NCBI GenBank assembly: GCA_947503775.1
Contig: CANNFE010000001.1
Coordinates: 186,001 to 250,000 of the forward strand
Direction: 5' to 3'
Source: an uncultured Paracoccaceae bacterium
Lineage (GTDB): Bacteria; Pseudomonadota; Alphaproteobacteria; Rhodobacterales; Rhodobacteraceae
Length of the DNA stretch: 64,000 nt
In this document: positions 43,094 to 50,834 of the stretch, in pieces
How the letters are laid out: the number at the start of each line of letters is the position of its first letter
Numbering within the stretch: the first letter of the stretch is position 1
The notes under the pieces: generated by a model
The model's database searches: none
What the model was told of the DNA's origin: nothing
Seen by the model: only the letters and a program-made list of their open reading frames with translations
Program-made: the position numbers and the translations under genes

Positions 43094-43816
43094 ATGGTGA
43101 CGGATGTTTCAAAGCCGGGCGCCGGGGCTGCCGTGCCTGATCTGCCGGAGGATGATGCGCTGAGGGAGGCGGGTCTGGCGCCGTCGGGCGCGGGTCGAAT
43201 CCTGATCATCGCCTGCGGCGCCCTGGCGCGGGAAATCGTTGAGCTTTGCCGCGTAAATGGCTGGGATCATATGGATTTACAGTGTCTTCCGGCGATCTTG
43301 CATAATCATCCGGAGAGGATCGCTCCGGCGGTCGAGGCGGCGGTGATGGAGCGTCGCGCGGGGTATGAGACGGTCTTTGTCGCCTATGGCGATTGCGGGA
43401 CCGGAGGGGGGCTTGCGGCGCTGTGCGGCAAACTGGGGGTCGAGATGCTCGAGGGGCCGCATTGTTACAGTTTCTTCGAAGGCAATGCGGAATTTGCGGC
43501 GCGCGGCGAGATGACGGCCTTCTATCTGACGGATTTTCTGGTTCGCCAATTCGAGGCATTCGTGTGGAAACCGCTGGGGCTGGACCGGCATCCGGAGCTT
43601 CGGGAGATGTATTTCGGCAATTACGAGAGCCTCGTTTATCAGGCGCAGACGGAGGATGCTCGGCTTACGGCTTTGGCGCAGAGCCATGCGGAGCGGCTGG
43701 GGCTGCGGTTCGAGCGGCGGTTTACGGGGTATGGGGATCTGGCGCACGCTCTGGCGGGGGCGAAGCTCGGTCCGCCGAAAGGGGGCGAGCCATCCAGTGG
43801 ACGGCTCGAGAGCTGA
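43094..43816 (+). CDS. DUF1638 protein
   Basis: 240 residues from MVTDVSKPGAGAAVP. The family core is clear: ILIIACGALAREIVELC, LPAILHNHPERIAPAVE, FVAYGDCGTGGGLAAL and GPHCYSFFEGN, with conserved Cys and His residues that look suited to metal or cofactor binding. DUF1638 genes are often near corrinoid methyltransferase genes; here a homocysteine methyltransferase and a corrinoid protein lie 1-4 kb upstream. A supporting role in B12-dependent methionine synthesis is plausible, but the biochemical function is not established. Confidence 0.85.
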   Translation: MVTDVSKPGAGAAVPDLPEDDALREAGLAPSGAGRILIIACGALAREIVELCRVNGWDHMDLQCLPAILHNHPERIAPAVEAAVMERRAGYETVFVAYGDCGTGGGLAALCGKLGVEMLEGPHCYSFFEGNAEFAARGEMTAFYLTDFLVRQFEAFVWKPLGLDRHPELREMYFGNYESLVYQAQTEDARLTALAQSHAERLGLRFERRFTGYGDLAHALAGAKLGPPKGGEPSSGRLES

Positions 43817-43880
43817 GCGGGCGGGGGTGAAATCCGGTCCACCGACGGTGGCAAACTCTCCTAAGGAGAGTTTGAGGATT

Positions 43881-44048
43881 GAACGGGCGGAGCCCAGAGG
43901 GTCAGGCGGTTGTTCTGGGGTGGAGGGAGAGGTCCCGGCTCAAGGCCGGGACGTAGGCGGGCCGTGCGCCCGGGATTGCGACCGGGTGACCGCCGCAGTT
44001 GCTTCGCAACCGCTTTCCGGCACGCGTCACATGCGGGAGCATGTGACG
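43881..44048 (+). repeat. Multi-hairpin interspersed repeat, copy A
   Basis: The unit runs from GAACGGGCGGAGCCCAGAGG to a terminal hairpin. It contains three ordered hairpins: GTCCCGGC-TCAAG-GCCGGGAC (43932-43952), GCAGTTGC-TTC-GCAACCGC near 43995-44013, and CGTCACATGC-GGGA-GCATGTGACG (44025-44048). It is shared with copies B and C, which differ by paired changes in the stems. Confidence 0.85.
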
Positions 44049-44051
44049 TAG

Positions 44052-44168
44052 AGCTCCCGGATCAAGTCCGGGACGTAGGCGGGCCTTGCGCCCGGGATTG
44101 CGACCGGGTGACCTCCGCAGTTGCTTTGCAACCGCTTTCCGGCACACGTCATTGCTGACGCAATGACG
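44052..44168 (+). repeat. Multi-hairpin interspersed repeat, copy B (lacks the leading module)
   Basis: A direct repeat of the last two thirds of copy A, starting 4 nt after it ends. First hairpin CCCGGA-TCAAG-TCCGGG (44054-44074); terminal hairpin CGTCATTGC-TGAC-GCAATGACG (44147-44168). It ends 14 nt before the sufE stop codon. Confidence 0.85.
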
Positions 44169-44182
44169 TGCTTAAGGTGGAC

Positions 44183-44614
44183 TTAGGCTTGCTGCGCCTC
44201 GACATTGGCCAGCTGTCTCAGACGCTCGACCATGGCGCGCAGGCCGTTGGAGCGTTGGGAAGAGAGGTGGTCGTTGAGGCCCAGGCGGGCGAGTTCGGCG
44301 GGGGCGTCGACGCGCAGGGCCTCTTCGGTCGTCAGGCCTGCATAGAGCGCATGCAGGATCGAGATGAGGCCGCGCACGATCATCGCGTCGCTTTCGCCGT
44401 CGAAGTCGAGGGTCGCGGACGGCCCCTCTCCGTCGATGCGGGGGACGATCCAGACCTGTGAGGCACAGCCATCGACCTTGGTCGCCGGCACCTTGAGCGC
44501 GTCATCGAGCGGCGGCATCGCCTTGCCCAGTTCGATGACGTGGCGGTAGCGATCCTCCCAGTCGTCGAGGAAGTTGAATGTGTCGGCAATGTCTTCGAAG
44601 GCGGCGGTGGCCAT
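44183..44614 (-). CDS. sufE: SufE-like sulfur acceptor
   Basis: 143 residues from MATAAFEDIADTFNFLDDW. The sulfur-accepting Cys is in VDGCASQVWIVP, followed by GLISILHALYAGLTTEE, both typical of SufE. It accepts persulfide sulfur from a cysteine desulfurase for Fe-S cluster assembly. No sufS or sufBCD is adjacent, so it is an unlinked copy. The downstream side abuts the repeat cluster. Confidence 0.92.
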   Translation of the reverse strand: MATAAFEDIADTFNFLDDWEDRYRHVIELGKAMPPLDDALKVPATKVDGCASQVWIVPRIDGEGPSATLDFDGESDAMIVRGLISILHALYAGLTTEEALRVDAPAELARLGLNDHLSSQRSNGLRAMVERLRQLANVEAQQA

Positions 44615-44746
44615 GGGTCGTCTCCTTTGGAGCGCCAGATGTAGGAGGCTTGCCGCCCGGCGTCCATATGGCGGTTTGACCGCGGCTGCGCTTTTCAATG
44701 CAGATCGGATGGGGTAGCCCGGTCGGGCGAGAAACGGGCGAGGACG

Positions 44747-45220
44747 ATGATGCGCGGTTTGATCTGGTGTGTGGTGCTGGGTGCGGCCCTGTCGGGCTGC
44801 GCGCGTATTCAGGAATCGCGGTTCAATCCGCTGAATGCCTTCTCTCCGCCCCGGCCCCTGCCCGTCGAAGGGCGCAATGCTTTGCTGCCCGACGGGCCGC
44901 AGCCTGAGGCGCTGGATCCGCGCGGGGCGATCGATCAGATCACGCGCGTGGCGCTGGAGCCTGTGCCGGGCGGCGCGATCCTGAGGGCGACGGGCGTGGC
45001 CGAGGTGCAGGGCACTTACGACGCCGAGTTGGTCTTGATCGGGCAGGATGGCGCCACGCGGGTCTATCAGTTCCGCGCGGACCGCCCGGTTGAGACGCGG
45101 GTGGGGTCGGCTGTGTCGCGGCAGATCACGGTTGCCGTTCGGCTGAGCAATCAGGAGCTGGCCAGCATCGGCGCGATCCGCGTCGAGGGGCGGCGGAACG
45201 CGGCGACGGTGGGGCGGTAG
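44747..45220 (+). CDS. Predicted lipoprotein, hypothetical
   Basis: 157 residues with a lipoprotein signal peptide (MMRGLIWCVVLGAALSGC; lipobox LSGC). The mature part is Pro-rich at first, then a beta-rich domain (ILRATGVAEVQGTYDAELVL; GSAVSRQITVAVRLS). No named family recognised. It would be anchored in an envelope membrane. It is divergent from sufE and its end abuts the convergent excalibur gene. Confidence 0.75.
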   Translation: MMRGLIWCVVLGAALSGCARIQESRFNPLNAFSPPRPLPVEGRNALLPDGPQPEALDPRGAIDQITRVALEPVPGGAILRATGVAEVQGTYDAELVLIGQDGATRVYQFRADRPVETRVGSAVSRQITVAVRLSNQELASIGAIRVEGRRNAATVGR

Positions 45221-45520
45221 CTAGCGCAGCGCTTCGCAAGCGATACCGTCCCGGTCGCGATCCAGGCCGTGGGGATCGCTGCGTCCGCTTTGTTCGTAGA
45301 ATCTTTGCGCCTCGCTCCAAGAGGAGAAATCGCTGCAATTGCGGTCGACAAGGCCGCTCTGCGGAGCGGCGGAGCGGGATGATTGGCCTGAGGAGCGGTG
45401 GCAGTGATAAGGGCGCGATCCGGCGTGGCAGCCTTCGGCATTCAGGCCGCCGGAATGGGCATAGGACGGGCCTGTCTGTACAGACATCGCAAGGAGCGCG
45501 GCAGTTAGATAACGGATCAT
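45221..45520 (-). CDS. Secreted excalibur-domain protein
   Basis: 99 residues. A signal peptide (MIRYLTAALLAMSVQTGPSYA) is followed by a His/Cys segment HSGGLNAEGCHAGSRPYHCHR, a Ser-rich linker and an excalibur calcium-binding domain with the DRDRDGIACE loop. Excalibur domains are small extracellular modules often linked to nucleases or surface proteins; no nuclease is present here. Function unknown, possibly periplasmic metal binding. Confidence 0.82.
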   Translation of the reverse strand: MIRYLTAALLAMSVQTGPSYAHSGGLNAEGCHAGSRPYHCHRSSGQSSRSAAPQSGLVDRNCSDFSSWSEAQRFYEQSGRSDPHGLDRDRDGIACEALR

Positions 45521-45679
45521 CTCAAAGTCTTTCGCTTGAAAAATCTTGGTTAATGAAACGTTAAGATGTGACCCCCCTGCGGCGAGGATGTGACTATCTG
45601 AGGTGGAGCAACTCGATCGTGGGCGGTGAACCCTGGTTCGCCGAAGGCGTCAGTCTTTTCGGGGACGAGGATGAGGGTC

Positions 45680-45854
45680 GAACGGGCGGAGCCCAGAGGG
45701 TCTAGCGGTCTTGTAGGGCGGAGGTAGAGGTCCCGGGTCAAGCCCGGGACGTGTGGGGTGGGGTGTCTGGAGGTGTGCCCAGGATTGCGACCGGGTGACC
45801 GCCGCAGTTGCTTTGCAACCGCTTACCGACACACGTCACTGCGTTGCAGTGACG
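45680..45854 (+). repeat. Multi-hairpin interspersed repeat, copy C
   Basis: A full-length copy matching A from GAACGGGCGGAGCCCAGAGG onward. First hairpin GTCCCGGG-TCAAG-CCCGGGAC (45730-45750); terminal hairpin CGTCACTGC-GTT-GCAGTGACG (45834-45854). The end of the repeat overlaps the last codons and stop of rnd on the other strand. Confidence 0.85.
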
Positions 45855-47011
45855 TTGACGTTCACAACTCGCACTGTCTGGCCTTTGGCGGCGAGGGCGA
45901 TCTCTCCGTTGCACAGGCGCAGGGCGTCTTCTCCGAAGACCTGTTTACGCCAGCCCGAGAGGGCGGGCACGTCGCGGAGGCCGCCGGCGATGGCGTCGAG
46001 GTCGGCGGCGGTGGCGATCAGCTTTTGCGCCACGCCCTCGCCTTCGGATTTGGCCTTGAGCAGGACGCGCAGCAGGTCGGCGAGCGCGGGGTTGACCTGC
46101 AGCTTTTCGCGGGAGCGGTCGGGTTGGGGGAGCTCGTCGTTCGGGGCCTCGAGCCCGGCTTCGATGGCGGCGAGGATGCCGTCGGCGATCTCGCCCTTGC
46201 GGGCCTCGCGCAGCAAAAGTCGCGAGCGGCCGAGATCCTGGTGGGATTTCGGCTTGGTTGAGGCTAGCTCGATCAGGGCGTCGTCCTTGTAGACCCGGTT
46301 GCGGGGGATGTCGCGGCTTTGGGCATAGCCTTCGCGAAAGCGCGCCAGCTCTCGCACGAGGCCAAGGAAACGGGGCGAGTTGGTGCGGGTCTTGACCCGG
46401 CGCCAGGCCTCGGCGGGATCGGTTCGGTAGGTCGCGGGATCCGTCAGGACGGCCATCTCTTCGCGCACCCATTTGGTCCGGCCGTTCTGGGCGAGCTGGT
46501 CGCGGAGTTTTTCGTAGATTATGCGCAGGTGGGTCACGTCGCCGATGGCGTAGGTTTTCTGCGCCTCCGACAGCGGGCGGCGCGACCAGTCGGTGAAGCG
46601 GGAGGATTTGTCGAGGCTCTCGCCCGCCAGTTTGCGCACCAGCGTCTCGTAGCCGACCTGCTCGCCGAAGCCGCAAACCATGGCGGCGACCTGGGTGTCG
46701 AAGAGCGGCTTTGGAATGATGCCGCGATCGACATGGAAGATCTCAAGATCCTGCCGGGCGGCGTGAAAGACCTTGGTTACGCCCTCATCCTCGAAGAGCG
46801 CATAGAGCGGATCGAGGGAGAGGCCCTCGGCCAGCGGATCGACAAGGACCGCGCTTTGATCGTCCTCTGCGGCATAGGCCAACTGGATCAGGCAGAGCTT
46901 GGAATAGTAGGTACGCTCGCGCAGGAACTCGGTATCAACGGTAACATAGTCGTGCCGGGCGGCGGCCTCGCAAAAGCTGGCAAGGGCGTCGGTCGTCGTA
47001 ATGGTCTGCAT
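45836..47011 (-). CDS. rnd: Ribonuclease D
   Basis: 391 residues from MQTITTTDALASFCEAA. The DEDD exonuclease motifs are visible: YVTVDTEFLRE (D-x-E), VFHAARQDLEIF and YAIGDVTHLRIIYEKL (with the Tyr and Asp of the third motif). The HRDC domain follows at about 210-290. It trims the 3' ends of tRNA and other small RNAs. The last six codons and stop fall in the terminal hairpin of repeat copy C, so the native C-terminus may have been altered. It is followed upstream by purN, 28 nt away. Confidence 0.93.
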   Translation of the reverse strand: MQTITTTDALASFCEAAARHDYVTVDTEFLRERTYYSKLCLIQLAYAAEDDQSAVLVDPLAEGLSLDPLYALFEDEGVTKVFHAARQDLEIFHVDRGIIPKPLFDTQVAAMVCGFGEQVGYETLVRKLAGESLDKSSRFTDWSRRPLSEAQKTYAIGDVTHLRIIYEKLRDQLAQNGRTKWVREEMAVLTDPATYRTDPAEAWRRVKTRTNSPRFLGLVRELARFREGYAQSRDIPRNRVYKDDALIELASTKPKSHQDLGRSRLLLREARKGEIADGILAAIEAGLEAPNDELPQPDRSREKLQVNPALADLLRVLLKAKSEGEGVAQKLIATAADLDAIAGGLRDVPALSGWRKQVFGEDALRLCNGEIALAAKGQTVRVVNVNVTATQ

Positions 47012-47039
47012 ACGGGTCCTTTCGCGCGAGGCGTTCCCT

Positions 47040-47648
47040 TTAGCGCGGGACGTCTTCGGTGGAAAGGTCAAGACGCGCCCGCTGCCCCGTGACGATGCGT
47101 CGGAGCACCGCTGGATAGAGCTGATGTTCGAGCGGAAGAAGACGGGCGGCGAGGGTGTCGGGGGTGTCGCCGGGCTCGATCGGCATGCGGATCTGGCCGA
47201 GGACGGGGCCGTCGTCGAGATCCGCTGTCACCTCGTGGACGGTTGCGCCGTGGTGGCTGTCGCCGGCGGCGAGTGCGCGGGCATGGGTATGAAGGCCGGG
47301 GTATCTCGGCAGGAGCGAGGGGTGGATGTTGAGGATCCGGCCGGGCCATTTGCCGACGAAGGCGGGGGTGAGGATGCGCATGAAACCGGCAAGGCAGATG
47401 AGATCCGGACGCACCTCGGTGAGGGTCTGGTGGAGCGCGGCTTCGAAGCTGGGACGATCCGGGAAGGCCTTGTGATCGAGGGTGGCGGTGGGAAGGCCCA
47501 GAGCGGCGGCCTTGGCGAGGCCCCCTGCCCCCGGCACGTTGGAGAGGACGAGGACGCATCGTGCGGGATGATCGCCGGTCATGGAGCGGGCAAGCCCCGC
47601 CATGTTGGAGCCGCCGCCCGAGATCAGGATCGCGACGCGCTGCGTCAC
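47040..47648 (-). CDS. purN: Phosphoribosylglycinamide formyltransferase PurN
   Basis: 202 residues with a GTG start overlapping the purM stop (GTGA). Motifs are [15 protein letters not shown], the folate-site segment [30 protein letters not shown] and the catalytic His/Asp in [20 protein letters not shown]. It transfers a formyl group from 10-formyl-THF to GAR in purine synthesis. purM-purN-rnd is a common order in Rhodobacterales. Confidence 0.95.
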   Translation of the reverse strand: MTQRVAILISGGGSNMAGLARSMTGDHPARCVLVLSNVPGAGGLAKAAALGLPTATLDHKAFPDRPSFEAALHQTLTEVRPDLICLAGFMRILTPAFVGKWPGRILNIHPSLLPRYPGLHTHARALAAGDSHHGATVHEVTADLDDGPVLGQIRMPIEPGDTPDTLAARLLPLEHQLYPAVLRRIVTGQRARLDLSTEDVPR

Positions 47649-48676
47649 GTGAGCGTCAGGCCCGGCGTGTCAGTTATGTGGCCAAGGCGGTGGACAGTCT
47701 CGTCTTCGGCTTGCAGGAGCGCCGCGATGCGGTCCGCTTCTGATGCGGCCACGGCAAGGATCATGCCGATGCCGCAATTGAAGGTTCTAAGCCGCTCGGT
47801 CCGGTCGAGACCGCCTTCGGTGCAGAGCCAGTCGAAGACGGGCGGCAGATCCCAGGCGGCCAGATCGACTGTGGCGCCCGTGCCCTCGGGCAGGAGGCGG
47901 GGCAGGTTTTCGGTGAGGCCGCCGCCGGTGATATGCGCCAGACCGTGCACGCCGCCCGCGCGGATCGCGGCAAGGGCGGGTTTGACGTAGAGGCGGGTTG
48001 GGGTCAGGAGCGCCTCGCCGAGGCTGGTTTGCGCAAAGGGTGCGGGCGCGTCCCAGGTCAGGCCCGTCCGCTCCACAATCTTGCGGACGAGCGAGAAGCC
48101 GTTGGAATGGAGCCCATCGGAGGCGAGGCCCAGAAGGACATCGCCGGGGGCCACGCCATCGGGGAGCGCCCTGCCGCGCTCCATCGCGCCGATGGCAAAG
48201 CCGGCGAGGTCGAAATCGCCGGGGGCGTAAAGGCCGGGCATCTCGGCGGTCTCTCCTCCGATCAGCGCACAACCGGAGCGGTCGCAGCCGGTGGCGATGC
48301 TGTCGATGAGCGTCGCGGCCTGATACACATCGAGCGCGCCGGTGGCGAAATAGTCGAGAAAGAAGAGCGGCTCGGCCCCCTGGCAGATCAGGTCATTGAC
48401 GCACATGGCCACCAGATCGATGCCAAGACCGTCCATCCGTCCGGTTTCGATCCCGATCCGAAGCTTGGTGCCGACGCCGTCGGTGGCCGCGACGAGGATG
48501 GGATCGGTGAAGCCCGCAGCCCTGAGGTCGAAGAGCCCGCCAAAGCCGCCCAGCCCGCTCATGACGCCGGGGCGGTGCGTGCGTTTGGCGGCGGGTTTGA
48601 TGCGGTCGACAAGGGCATTGCCCGCTTCGATATCGACGCCCGCATCGGCATAGGTGAGGCCTGGCTTGCCGGTCAT
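47645..48676 (-). CDS. purM: Phosphoribosylformylglycinamidine cyclo-ligase PurM
   Basis: 343 residues. It opens [21 protein letters not shown]; the ATP-site region is [32 protein letters not shown], with [11 protein letters not shown] and [13 protein letters not shown]. It converts FGAM to AIR using ATP. The stop overlaps purN, so the pair is translationally coupled. Confidence 0.96.
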   Translation of the reverse strand: MTGKPGLTYADAGVDIEAGNALVDRIKPAAKRTHRPGVMSGLGGFGGLFDLRAAGFTDPILVAATDGVGTKLRIGIETGRMDGLGIDLVAMCVNDLICQGAEPLFFLDYFATGALDVYQAATLIDSIATGCDRSGCALIGGETAEMPGLYAPGDFDLAGFAIGAMERGRALPDGVAPGDVLLGLASDGLHSNGFSLVRKIVERTGLTWDAPAPFAQTSLGEALLTPTRLYVKPALAAIRAGGVHGLAHITGGGLTENLPRLLPEGTGATVDLAAWDLPPVFDWLCTEGGLDRTERLRTFNCGIGMILAVAASEADRIAALLQAEDETVHRLGHITDTPGLTLT

Positions 48677-48948
48677 GTGATCATCCCCCGCTCGGTTAGG
48701 CGGGGGTAGCGCAGCAGGTGCGAGGGTGCAATGCGTGCGAGGCGATGGCGCTCTGACAGTGGAGCCGATCGGTCAACGGGCCGGAACTTGTTGCATTTCT
48801 ATCTTTTTGGCCGGTTTTGGCAAAAGTCGGGTATCCCCGACTTGATCGACTCGCGACGTAACGTCAGGTTGTGGACGTAGGATATCCATTTCTGCGGTGG
48901 ATCTTTCCTGTTTTTTATTTGTTTACCTCCTTATGCGAGGACTGGGAC

Positions 48949-49218
48949 ATGCGTGTTTCTGCAATTACACTTCTCATGATGCTCTGGGGCGGCTTTGCTG
49001 CCGCCGAAGGGGATATGCCGGTCGCCGACGATATGGACGGCCCCTGGACCCTGCTGCCGGCCGATGCCGATATCGAGGCGCTGATGGCGCCGCTGACGCC
49101 TGAAGATATCGTGAAGATGGCCGATCTGGATGGCGATCCGACCGTTCTGACCGAGGACGAAGCCGAGATGATCCGTGTTCTGGGCTCCGTTCTGCTGAGT
49201 GTTCCGATCGAGGATTGA
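48949..49218 (+). CDS. Small secreted hypothetical protein
   Basis: 89 residues from MRVSAITLLMMLWGGFAAAEGD, a signal peptide cleaved after AAA. The mature peptide is acidic (TPEDIVKMADLDGDP). No family recognised. The longer in-frame ORF from 48871 is less likely because it would hide the signal peptide. It stands alone just before a tRNA gene. The 270-bp gap before it holds no gene I can see. Confidence 0.65.
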   Translation: MRVSAITLLMMLWGGFAAAEGDMPVADDMDGPWTLLPADADIEALMAPLTPEDIVKMADLDGDPTVLTEDEAEMIRVLGSVLLSVPIED

Positions 49219-49268
49219 CCGCTGCGCCTTGACCGGGCCGTCCGGGCTGGTAGAGGACAGGAACGGTC

Positions 49269-49345
49269 GGGCCTGTAGCTCAATTGGTTAGAGCAGAGCG
49301 CTCATAACGCTTTGGTTGGGGGTTCAAGTCCCTCCGGGCCTACCA
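49269..49345 (+). tRNA. tRNA with anticodon CAT (Ile2 or elongator Met)
   Basis: A 77-nt cloverleaf: acceptor GGGCCTG with CGGGCCT (G-U at the first pair and one internal U-G), discriminator A and encoded CCA, D-stem GCTC/GAGC, anticodon loop CTCATAA, T-loop TTCAAGT. CAT may be read as methionine or, after lysidine modification, as isoleucine (ATA). The overall resemblance leans to Ile2, which I cannot settle. Confidence 0.88.
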
Positions 49346-49627
49346 GTTTCTTTTTGATATGGGCGGGACTCTCTTGGGCGTCTCTTGTCAGGTCGCATGA
49401 CATTGTGTCGGTTTCGCCGCCAGAATTTCCGAGGAGAAGCGGCAACGACGGGATGGGTCCCGCCCGACTAGTTGCTCACGCACATTGGCGATCAAGATCC
49501 GACTTCGCGTCCGGGATAGCGGCAGCCTTGCGCCGTGTCAGTCCGTGGTGGAACGGGTATTGACTATATTTGAACGATGTTTATGAACATTGTTTACATT
49601 ATAGATCTTTCAGACAGGACTTTGAAT

Positions 49628-50173
49628 ATGACATCGATAATTGGACCCTCCATTCGACTTCTGCTTTTCCCCCTGGCATTTGCTCTCTTGGCAGGATGCG
49701 TCAACGAAGCGCTTGAGGCAGATCCCTCTGCCGCAGTGACGATCACACCAAAGGTGCAGACCACCGATGGCATAGATGTTTATCGGGGACGCGGTGATGT
49801 ACTGTTTCGCGGACCGCGAATGATTACTGTCGTCACGAGCAACGGCCTGTTGCCTGTCAAAGGCGCGTCCTGTCTGCTTGAGAACGATCTGTTTGAGGCG
49901 CGATTCACGACCCCGGCTTACGTTCGTTTGCCGGACTACGGCCAGACCTCTCCCCTTGCGACGGTGACCTGCGAGCTTGATGGGCGACGCGGCGTGGAAA
50001 CGCTCCAACCCATCAATCTGTCGGCTTTTGAGAGAGATCTGCGAGCGTCTCGCGTCGGGCAAGGTTTCCCAGGATCGAATAGCGGTCTGACCATCACGTT
50101 CCCGATTGGCCCGCGGGAGTTTCCGTCTGACCAGTGGGGGTACCCGGATGTATTTGGAGTGACCTTGCGATAA
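49628..50173 (+). CDS. Predicted lipoprotein in an AT-richer segment
   Basis: 181 residues from MTSIIGPSIRLLLFPLAFALLAGC, a lipoprotein signal with lipobox LAGC. The body has two cysteines (GASCLLENDLF and TVTCELDGRR) that could pair, and looks beta-rich. An in-frame ATG at 49577 is weaker. Base composition is visibly lower in GC than the neighbours, and the gene lies just downstream of the tRNA, both hinting at transfer. Not recognised. Confidence 0.6.
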   Translation: MTSIIGPSIRLLLFPLAFALLAGCVNEALEADPSAAVTITPKVQTTDGIDVYRGRGDVLFRGPRMITVVTSNGLLPVKGASCLLENDLFEARFTTPAYVRLPDYGQTSPLATVTCELDGRRGVETLQPINLSAFERDLRASRVGQGFPGSNSGLTITFPIGPREFPSDQWGYPDVFGVTLR

Positions 50174-50218
50174 AAGGGGCCCGGTTCAAAGGCTTGGGTG
50201 GCAGTACCGACTCGCTAC

Positions 50219-50247
50219 AAAAAAAGGGGCGATCGGATGATCGCCCC
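50219..50247 (-). terminator. Rho-independent terminator of the DUF892 gene
   Basis: Read on the minus strand: GGGGCGATC, 4-nt loop, GATCGCCCC (perfect 9 bp), followed by seven T. It lies 20 nt after the DUF892 stop. Confidence 0.85.
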
Positions 50248-50267
50248 AGTTTGCGCAGTCTTGACGT

Positions 50268-50765
50268 TTATGCGGCTGCTGCCTGGTTCACGCCGCCGGT
50301 TGCGATTTCCGTCATGCGGCGGTCGCCATCATAGGCGCTGTCGAGGCATTTTTGCAGAGTGGCCACATCCTCGGTTGCGCCGATCCGCTTGGCGAAGGCC
50401 AGAAGCGTGCCGTAGCCGGCGATCGCATAGTGGGCGAGGCGCTGGTACTGGCTGGCGATCATCGCGTCGCGCGTGTCGTCATCGCCGAACTCGGCGTCGA
50501 TGCCGTGGGCGCGCGCCTCTTTTACCAGACCTTCGGTGCCTTTGCAGAACTCGCCATTGGGATCGATATCGTGGCGTTTGCAGAGCTCTGCGATGTCATT
50601 CATACCTGTCTCGAGGCCTTCGACACCGGCTTTGAGAGCCTCTTTCAGCTCCGGATGGGTGGCCGCTTCGGCGAGATCGGACGTGATGGGCTTGGATTGG
50701 TTGCAGGAGCTGTAAAGGTCCTGCAGTTGATCGTGATAGACGTCGTGAAGCGTGTTGAGCGCCAT
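50268..50765 (-). CDS. DUF892 (YciE/YciF) ferritin-like protein
   Basis: 165 residues from MALNTLHDVYHDQLQDLYS. The helical pattern with acidic/His ligand candidates (DQLQDLYSS; ATHPELKEAL; QYQRLAHYAIAGYGTLLAFA) fits the ferritin-like DUF892 family, often linked to general stress. It has its own terminator and is transcribed alone behind the kinase gene. Confidence 0.87.
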   Translation of the reverse strand: MALNTLHDVYHDQLQDLYSSCNQSKPITSDLAEAATHPELKEALKAGVEGLETGMNDIAELCKRHDIDPNGEFCKGTEGLVKEARAHGIDAEFGDDDTRDAMIASQYQRLAHYAIAGYGTLLAFAKRIGATEDVATLQKCLDSAYDGDRRMTEIATGGVNQAAAA

Positions 50766-50834
50766 GTGAATTCTCCTTTGCAGTTCGTAGTCAGTCAGGA
50801 AATGCAAAGGCGCGGGCGATCGTTCCAAATCAGC

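Noticed and set aside
42186-43100. Long plus-strand ORF (304 residues) across the membrane-protein gene
   Set aside because: It is Arg/Gly/Pro/Asp-rich and antisense to a membrane protein with clear helices; typical of GC-rich shadow frames.
43881-44168. CRISPR array
   Set aside because: Only two tandem units here, long and imperfect, with no short unique spacers; hairpin covariation fits an interspersed palindromic repeat.
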